Assembly: GCF_003583765.1 (NCBI RefSeq)
Contig: NZ_QXQA01000001.1
Location: 310,001 to 374,000, forward strand
Length of the DNA stretch: 64,000 nt
DNA from: Paenibacillus nanensis
GTDB taxonomy: Bacteria; Bacillota; Bacilli; Paenibacillales; Paenibacillaceae
Direction: 5' to 3'
Shown here: one piece after another, positions 58,788 through 64,000 of the stretch
How positions within the stretch are numbered: position 1 is the first letter of the stretch
How the letters are laid out: every line of letters starts with the position of its first letter
Made by a program: the position numbers and the translations under genes
Notes under the pieces: generated by a model
Seen by the model: the letters and a program-made list of their open reading frames with translations, nothing else
Databases searched by the model: none
What the model was told of the DNA's origin: nothing

Positions 58788-59639
58788 TTACAGTTCGACT
58801 CTCCAGTTACCCATCATCTTGGCAACTTCCGGATCGCGGTACGATAAGAATAGACTCTCCCGCGTATCGAGTGCGGAAATTTGCCTCATATCGTCCGCAC
58901 TCAGCTCAAAATCGAAAATGTTGAAGTTTTCGACGATCCGTTCTTTGCGTACCGACTTTGGAATGACAACAACTTCTCGTTGAACAAGCCAGCGCAATAC
59001 GATCTGGGCGACAGACTTGTTGTGGTTCTCCGCGATCGAGGTCAGCACTTCGTTGAAGAACATATTGTTCCGTCCTTCGGCGAACGGCGCCCAAGATTGG
59101 TGCTGCACGCCCTGCTCTTTCAAGAAGGCAGCGCTCTCTGTCTGCTGGTAGAACGGGTGCGTTTCAATCTGGTTGATGGCGGGCACGATCTCGTTATGCA
59201 CAATGAGGTCCATAAGACGATCCGGCATGAAGTTGCTGACCCCGATCGCCTTGATTTTGCCTTCACGGTACAGCTCTTCCATCGCGCGCCAAGTGCCGTA
59301 GTAATCGCCGAACGGCTGGTGAATCAAGTACAGGTCGAGATAGTCGAGCTGCAGCTTCTTCAAGGATTTGGCGAACGCAAGCTTGGCACTCTCGTAGCCG
59401 GCATCCTGAACCCAAATCTTGGTCGTAATGAACAGCTCCTCACGCGGTACGCCACTGCGCTTGATCGCGCGTCCGACCGCTTCCTCGTTAAGGTAACCTG
59501 CGGCGGTGTCGATCAATCGGTAACCGGCCGACAGTGCCTCGTACACCGCGTTCTCGCACTCTTCAGCATCGGGAATCTGGTAGACGCCGAAGCCTAGGAT
59601 CGGCATTTCTACACCATTGTTCAAAGTTACAGTTTGCAT
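58788..59639 (-). CDS. Aldo/keto reductase (YvgN/2,5-diketogluconate reductase type)
   Basis: A 283-residue NADPH-dependent reductase of aldehydes or ketones. Family signatures: [37 protein letters not shown] (catalytic Asp and Tyr), ITTKIWVQD (Lys), [17 protein letters not shown] (His), [12 protein letters not shown] and [23 protein letters not shown]. Not closely related to the reductase at 334. Its promoter has the long spacer that MerR proteins act on, and a MerR gene is divergent, so it is probably induced by a compound sensed by that regulator. Confidence 0.92.
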   Translation of the reverse strand: MQTVTLNNGVEMPILGFGVYQIPDAEECENAVYEALSAGYRLIDTAAGYLNEEAVGRAIKRSGVPREELFITTKIWVQDAGYESAKLAFAKSLKKLQLDYLDLYLIHQPFGDYYGTWRAMEELYREGKIKAIGVSNFMPDRLMDLIVHNEIVPAINQIETHPFYQQTESAAFLKEQGVQHQSWAPFAEGRNNMFFNEVLTSIAENHNKSVAQIVLRWLVQREVVVIPKSVRKERIVENFNIFDFELSADDMRQISALDTRESLFLSYRDPEVAKMMGNWRVEL

Positions 59640-59742
59640 TGCGATTCCTCCTATTGTTCAAATATATGTGAGCAACCGGTGCGTATCCCGGAAATTGGGG
59701 GTGGAGCGGGAGTTCCGGTTACAGCACAGTTGCATTACAATA

Positions 59743-59773
59743 AGCATAGTGCCTTCGTGTTACACGAAGGCAA
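59743..59773 (-). promoter_or_regulatory. MerR-type promoter of the aldo/keto reductase gene
   Basis: On the minus strand: TTGCCT (59768-59773), a 19-base spacer and TATGCT (59743-59748). A perfect palindrome with 10-bp arms, TGCCTTCGTG/CACGAAGGCA, at 59750-59772 fills the spacer. An over-long spacer with a palindrome inside is the mark of MerR-activated promoters. Confidence 0.75.
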
Positions 59774-59810
59774 GAGGCAGTTATTCTTTTTTTTCAAGGG
59801 GGATTCTAAC

Positions 59811-60257
59811 ATGTATACGGTCAAAGAAGCCGCTCATATCACGGGCCTCACCGAGCACACCGTGCGCTTCTACACGGATAAAGGTCTGGTGCCAAGCTTA
59901 CAGCGCAATGAGAACAACATTCGATTATTCGATGAAGAATCCATTAACTGGCTGCATGGCATCAAATGCCTCAAGCAATCCGGAATGCCGATCGATGTCA
60001 TTAAAATGTATATCGATTTGTGTCTCGAGGGGGATTCCACCATTCCGCAACGCTACACGCTCATGATGGAGCATAAAGAAGCTGCGCTCGCCAAGCTCGA
60101 AGAAGCCAAACAGCACGTTGCCCATTTGGAAGAGAAGACAACACTGTACCAGGCCATTTTGGAGCACCGCACCCTAGACACAACCAATCCCGCCAATTGG
60201 GAAAGAGTTCAGCATATGCATAGTGACGTATTTTATAAGGCTTCACAAAGAGTCTGA
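59811..60257 (+). CDS. MerR-family transcriptional regulator
   Basis: A 148-residue regulator: winged helix at the start (MYTVKEAAHITGLTEHTVRF, then YTDKGLVPSLQRNENNIRLFDEESINWL), then a coiled-coil dimer helix (MEHKEAALAKLEEAKQHVAHLEEKTTLYQAIL). No cysteines in the C-terminus, so it is not a metal sensor of the classic kind. ATG 59811 follows AAGGGGG; a longer frame from 59634 would run over the operator. It probably activates the divergent aldo/keto reductase. Confidence 0.88.
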   Translation: MYTVKEAAHITGLTEHTVRFYTDKGLVPSLQRNENNIRLFDEESINWLHGIKCLKQSGMPIDVIKMYIDLCLEGDSTIPQRYTLMMEHKEAALAKLEEAKQHVAHLEEKTTLYQAILEHRTLDTTNPANWERVQHMHSDVFYKASQRV

Positions 60258-60270
60258 ATGTCGAATCTGG

Positions 60271-60301
60271 TTGCAGAAGGCTCGCAGAAAAATTGTATAA
60301 T
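60271..60301 (+). promoter_or_regulatory. Possible promoter before the esterase gene
   Basis: TTGCAG, 19-base spacer, TATAAT. The spacer is long and no palindrome fills it. The rest of the gap to 60474 shows nothing clear. Confidence 0.3.
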
Positions 60302-60474
60302 CAAGAGAAAGGAATTTTGGATGCAACAAGGAATCCATAATGGATTCATGGTCATCTTCTTATTGGGATTGCGGTATTAAACGAGATGTACACAGCAATC
60401 CGTTCCACCAGTATAGTACGGTGCATGAAGTAAATCGGTATTAATGAAGTTATCCATCCAAAGGGAGGCATATC

Positions 60475-61380
60475 GTGGATAAGAGAGCAGCGGATATTGC
60501 GGCAAATGAAATGCCGGAAGGAACACAGGTTTTGTATGGGAATTTTGCTGAAGCAGGAAATTTTTATTCGTGTACCTATCGTCCCGATGTCGTGTATGCC
60601 AGCTATGGCGAAATTGAAAGAAGACTGCAAATCATCATGCCGAGCCGGGAAGGGCATAAATTTCCGCTTGTTATCTTTGTACAAGGCTCCGCCTGGAGAA
60701 AACAGGATGTGTATGCTAGGATACCAGACCTTTCTCTTATTGCGGCAAAGGGATATGTGATAGCCAGTGTTGAAATTAGAGATACTGACATTGCACAGTT
60801 CCCGGCTGCCGTTGAAGATGTGAAATGCGCGATCCGATTTATGCGCAAGCATGCAGATGAATATGGGGTCGATCCGAAACGTGTAGCGGTATGGGGCGAC
60901 TCGTCAGGCGGACATCTTTCCTTAATGACGGGGCTTACGATTGGCGATTACAATAACGGAATTTATCGCGAGCAGTCGGATGCTGTAAACGCAGTAGTCG
61001 ACTATTACGGCGTTACGGATTTGCTTACATTAGGCAAGTATAATGATATTCTAGATCACGATGCTGCCGATTCTCCCGAAGGTTTGTTCATTGGAGGCAA
61101 GGTAAAGGATCATATTGAATTGGCGAAGAAGGCCAGTCCCATTCATCAAGATTTGAGTAAAGAGCTTCCGCCGTTTCTTATTATGCATGGAGACAGCGAT
61201 CAAGTCGTTCACGTGAATCAGAGTATAGAAATGTATAAGGCGCTAAAGGAGAATGGACAGCGGGTTTTGTTTTATAAAGTAGCTGGCGCTGACCACGGCG
61301 CCGGCTTTTGGAGCCCTCAGGTTCTTGATAAAACCGAGAAATTTTTGTCTGCTTATTTGAATCGGCCGGTTGTAAAGTAA
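60475..61380 (+). CDS. Alpha/beta-hydrolase esterase
   Basis: A 301-residue hydrolase. The nucleophile motif is AVWGDSSGGHLSLM; the acid lies in FLIMHGDSDQVVHVNQS and the His in VAGADHGAGFW. The oxyanion region is LVIFVQGSAWRKQD, with QGS instead of the HGG of the hormone-sensitive-lipase group, nearer to BD-FAE/dipeptidyl-type esterases. No signal peptide, so cytosolic. GTG start with GGGAGG 6 bases upstream. Substrate unknown. Confidence 0.88.
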   Translation: MDKRAADIAANEMPEGTQVLYGNFAEAGNFYSCTYRPDVVYASYGEIERRLQIIMPSREGHKFPLVIFVQGSAWRKQDVYARIPDLSLIAAKGYVIASVEIRDTDIAQFPAAVEDVKCAIRFMRKHADEYGVDPKRVAVWGDSSGGHLSLMTGLTIGDYNNGIYREQSDAVNAVVDYYGVTDLLTLGKYNDILDHDAADSPEGLFIGGKVKDHIELAKKASPIHQDLSKELPPFLIMHGDSDQVVHVNQSIEMYKALKENGQRVLFYKVAGADHGAGFWSPQVLDKTEKFLSAYLNRPVVK

Positions 61381-61468
61381 CCTTAAACAGCTTTTAAGGT
61401 CTCATAAAAAGGATTCGGGAAAGACAGAGAGAAGGCATACGACATCGTCATATGTAATCATCCGGAAT

Positions 61469-61496
61469 GCATCGCCCATGGGCGATGTATTTTTTT
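61469..61496 (+). terminator. Terminator after the esterase gene
   Basis: GCATCGCCCATGGGCGATGT palindrome, then ATTTTTTT: a short form of the ATCGCC/GGCGAT terminators at 54291, 56966 and 58701. Confidence 0.8.
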
Positions 61497-61604
61497 AGTC
61501 ACAACTTCCTGACAATTTCCCTGAAAACCGGGAAACTTCCTCTAGCTCAGGGAAAACTTTTTACTTATCCTGTATATACGTCTTGTTTATGTGAATGGGG
61601 ATAT

Positions 61605-61650
61605 AAAGATCACCCGCAGAACGGCACGAGGCCGTTTGGGGTGATCTTTA
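61605..61650. terminator. Bidirectional terminator before the peptide gene's 3' end
   Basis: AAAGATCACCC/GGGTGATCTTT outer arms and AACGGC/GCCGTT inner arms. It follows the leftward peptide gene directly. Confidence 0.75.
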
Positions 61651-61653
61651 GAA

Positions 61654-61788
61654 TTAGCCTTCGATTTGCGATTCCGCCACGATCGGCTCCGGTTTAGCTT
61701 CGGCTTTTACCGCGAACGCCGGCACTGCCGAACCGAGCACTAGAGCCATTCCAAGAATCGTTGCGACGAACATTCTTCCTTTTTTCAT
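61654..61788 (-). CDS. Small secreted peptide precursor
   Basis: A 44-residue precursor: signal peptide MKKGRMFVATILGMALVLGS then AVPAFA, a good signal-peptidase site, and a short outer part VKAEAKPEPIVAESQIEG of 18 residues. ATG 61788 is 6 bases after GGAGGG; the ATG at 61791 is also possible. Transcribed away from the membrane histidine kinase at 61947, with about 160 bases between them. The layout, a secreted charged peptide beside a multi-span kinase and LuxR-type regulator, suggests a signalling peptide. I do not know a family for it. Confidence 0.65.
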   Translation of the reverse strand: MKKGRMFVATILGMALVLGSAVPAFAVKAEAKPEPIVAESQIEG

Positions 61789-61946
61789 CATATTCCCTCC
61801 ATTCATCGATTTGGATGTAGTCAAAGGATTTACATCCCTCCTGACTTCGCTCTCATTATAAAAGCGTTTGGAAATGCGCATAAGGTTGAACTTTTTTCAC
61901 CCCTGGCGTGGTCTTAGGTCAAAAGGATTAATTGATGGAGGCTGCG

Positions 61947-63410
61947 ATGATGGTTATTTTATATTGCACCATATTCCTGTCCTTGTGGACGATCGGAACG
62001 GTGATGCTGGTCCACAATCCGGGAAATCCGCATACGCGCTTGTTCAGTTTTTTCTTGTTCGTTACGGGCTTGGCAAGTCTCTCGGTTGTTCTGAACGTGC
62101 AGGTATTGCCTTGGATGCGAATGTCGGGAATCTTTTCGAATGAAAATATCGAATTCGTAAGGCTGTTCTCGATGGCGGCGTGGGGTGTCGAGTATCATTT
62201 TGTGCCCTATCTGTTGCTGATGTGCTCGCTGGTATTTACCCGATTGTTCCGCGGAAAAGCCATAATCTTGATTAGTTTCGTCACTTCTGTGCCGGTCCTC
62301 GTTTACGTGGCCGCGGTTCCGCCGCTGTATCCCGAGATGCAGCTCGGCGGACATTTGACGTTCCGCATCATCTCCGGCGCGTATTTTTTAGCGGGGCTCG
62401 CGATCTACTGGCTGAGGTATTCAACCGAACGGGATGCTTCTCATAAGAAAAACAGCTTCCGCACCGCGATGACGATCACCCTCTGCATCCTTCCTTTATA
62501 CGCGACGGACTACATCGGAATTGAAAGAGTGGTCATCGGCCGCGAAGGCATGGTGATGACGAGCAACAATATGTGGCAGTTCAACTTCATGATTGCGCTT
62601 GTGTTTGCCGCCTTTTTTATTTACAACGGGATGAAATACGGCTTCATGGGGATTAAGCTCCGAATCGAGCGGCAGAAAATCGATTACTCCATGAAAAAGC
62701 TGACGCAGGGAGCGCTTATTTTGAATCACACGATTAAAAACGAAGTGCAAAAAATTAACTACCTCAGCAGCAGGATGAGAGCTTCCGCCGTTCATAACGA
62801 AAAGGAAGAATTGCTGGGCGATCTGGACCATTTGGATCAAGTGGCGAAGCATATTTTAACGATGATGAACCAGATCAAGGAAAGAACCGGCGATATCGTG
62901 CTGCATGAGCAAGAACACCGTATGACGGACGTGTTGGCATACAGCCTGATGACATTAGAGCCGATGCTGCGTGACAAGCGGATTATCGTGAATAAAGAAG
63001 TGCAATGCGACCCGATTATTCTGTGCGACCATTCTCACATCAAGGAAGTGCTCAACAACCTGCTTGTTAACGCCGTGGATGCGGTGGAGCCTGGCCGCGG
63101 CCAGATTACGGTATCCTTGCTGGAAGCGGGGAAGGATGCCGTGATTTGGATTAAAGACAATGGAGCAGGGATATCGCAGGACAATGCGGCCCGGATGTTC
63201 GATCCGTTTTTTACGACGAAAAAAAGAGCGGCGAACTACGGACTTGGCCTAAGTTATTGCCATAGCGTCATGCAAAAACATGGAGGAAGCATTCGGCTGC
63301 TGGAGACGGAGCAGGGGAAGGGGACGCGGATGGAGATCCGGTTTCCGGCCAAAAGGGTGCGCACGATGAATATGCCGGACCGTGTCGCAGCGCTGCGGGT
63401 CGGTATTTAA
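61947..63410 (+). CDS. Sensor histidine kinase with multi-span sensor
   Basis: A 487-residue kinase. The first 225 residues carry about seven membrane spans (from VILYCTIFLSLWTIGTVML to FNFMIALVFAAFFIYNGM) with very short loops, like 7TM kinase sensors and ComP. Then come the dimer/His region ALILNHTIKNEVQKINYLSSR, with the probable phospho-His in LNHTIKNE, and a HATPase domain (EVLNNLLVNAVDAVEPG, IKDNGAGIS, FFTTKKRAANYGLGLSYCHSVM). ATG 61947 or 61950 follows GGAGG; TTG 61932 is less likely. It is followed by a LuxR-type regulator and is divergent from the peptide gene. Confidence 0.88.
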   Translation: MMVILYCTIFLSLWTIGTVMLVHNPGNPHTRLFSFFLFVTGLASLSVVLNVQVLPWMRMSGIFSNENIEFVRLFSMAAWGVEYHFVPYLLLMCSLVFTRLFRGKAIILISFVTSVPVLVYVAAVPPLYPEMQLGGHLTFRIISGAYFLAGLAIYWLRYSTERDASHKKNSFRTAMTITLCILPLYATDYIGIERVVIGREGMVMTSNNMWQFNFMIALVFAAFFIYNGMKYGFMGIKLRIERQKIDYSMKKLTQGALILNHTIKNEVQKINYLSSRMRASAVHNEKEELLGDLDHLDQVAKHILTMMNQIKERTGDIVLHEQEHRMTDVLAYSLMTLEPMLRDKRIIVNKEVQCDPIILCDHSHIKEVLNNLLVNAVDAVEPGRGQITVSLLEAGKDAVIWIKDNGAGISQDNAARMFDPFFTTKKRAANYGLGLSYCHSVMQKHGGSIRLLETEQGKGTRMEIRFPAKRVRTMNMPDRVAALRVGI

Positions 63411-63425
63411 AAAGGGGAAGCGCGG

Positions 63426-64000
63426 ATGATCAACAAAATAAAAGTCATGCTGGTGGAGGATGACGGCTTCTGGCGGGAGAGACTATTTGCTGACTTGAAT
63501 AAGGAGACGGATATCGAGGTTGTCAAAGCGGCGGCAACCAAGCGGGAAGCATTGGAGGCGGCGGGCGTCCTGGACATCGACGTCGTGCTTATGGATATCA
63601 ACTTAACCGAAAATCAATTAGACGGACTCGAGACGACCAGGGAGCTTATGATCGCGACCCAATCAAAAATAAAGGTCATTATGTTAACGTCATTGACGGA
63701 GAAAGAGGTGATCGTCAAGGCGTTCCAAAGCGGAGCCGTGAATTACATCAATAAATCGAGCTTCCCCGATATCGTGCATTCGATCCGAGACGCCTATGCC
63801 GATCAGGCTTCGATCCATTCGGACGCGGCTTTGGCGATGAGAGAGGAGATCCTGTTCATGCAGCTGTCTCCCTCGGAACGGGAAGTCCATGAGCTCAAAG
63901 AGCGCGGCTACAGCCGGAATGAAATCGCGAGGCTCCTGAACAAATCGGTAAGCACGATTAAGACGCAGATTAGGAGCGTAAGGCATAAGTTGTTTAAATA
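63426..64000 (+). CDS. Response regulator, NarL/LuxR type (runs to the window edge)
   Basis: 191 residues visible; the final two bases TA may be the start of the stop codon, as the family length is almost reached. Receiver: KVMLVEDDGFWRERLFADL, phospho-Asp in DVVLMDINL, Lys in YINKSSF. LuxR-type helix-turn-helix: LSPSEREVHELKERGYSRNEIARLLNKSVSTIKTQIRSVRHKL. AAGGGGAAG precedes the ATG, 15 bases after the kinase stop. Partner of the kinase. Confidence 0.9.
   Translation, partial: MINKIKVMLVEDDGFWRERLFADLNKETDIEVVKAAATKREALEAAGVLDIDVVLMDINLTENQLDGLETTRELMIATQSKIKVIMLTSLTEKEVIVKAFQSGAVNYINKSSFPDIVHSIRDAYADQASIHSDAALAMREEILFMQLSPSEREVHELKERGYSRNEIARLLNKSVSTIKTQIRSVRHKLFK

Overview
The window looks like a chromosome segment of a Gram-positive, endospore-forming member of the Paenibacillaceae (Paenibacillus/Cohnella type). 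The signs are: strong AGGAGG-type ribosome sites with many GTG/TTG starts; three collagen-like genes resembling exosporium proteins of spore formers; a YesM/YesN-type kinase and regulators beside an LplABC-type importer without its own ATPase; Fur, Zur and CcpA-like operator sequences; and several AraC regulators. All family calls come from reading the protein sequences; no database was searched.

Layout. 1-3404: a partial glycolipid synthase, an aldo/keto reductase, threonine deaminase IlvA and a small anchored protein. 3437-11190: three leftward collagen-like genes, each with its own terminator and very similar translation-start regions. 11300-12204: an unknown propeller-like gene under a promoter with two Fur boxes. 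12378-13989: an AraC regulator and an SRAP-fold protein that has lost its catalytic residues. 14071-20405: a Zur-box-controlled operon with the gene order of the staphylopine system (cntABCDF-cntE) but without the synthesis genes cntKLM. 20507-33474: fatty-acid beta-oxidation (etfA, etfB, an EtfAB:quinone oxidoreductase, fadN, fadA, fadE, an acyl-CoA ligase and a thioesterase), interrupted by a non-coding 52-bp tandem repeat array at 24972-25545. 33518-34205: two small proteins. 34303-39612: iron-siderophore uptake with three Fur boxes. 39781-44312: methionine aminopeptidase, arylamine N-acetyltransferase, an APC transporter and a cytochrome/molybdoenzyme fusion. 44436-52265: two response regulators around a sensor kinase, followed by an LplABC-type transporter. 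52356-58744: a rhodanese gene whose 3' end is repeated twice downstream, with a frameshifted DUF1475 gene, a type I toxin-antitoxin and two ECF sigma/anti-sigma modules lying between and after the copies. 58788-61380: an aldo/keto reductase with a divergent MerR regulator, and an esterase. 61654-64000: a secreted 44-residue peptide divergent from a membrane histidine kinase and LuxR-type regulator, cut by the window end.

The most unusual parts are the rhodanese 3'-end repeats, which look like stacked integration scars with 11-bp-phased TCAACA sites; the Zur-controlled metallophore transport operon without synthesis genes; the 52-bp hairpin array; the catalytically dead SRAP protein; and the peptide/kinase pair, which may be a cell-to-cell signalling module.
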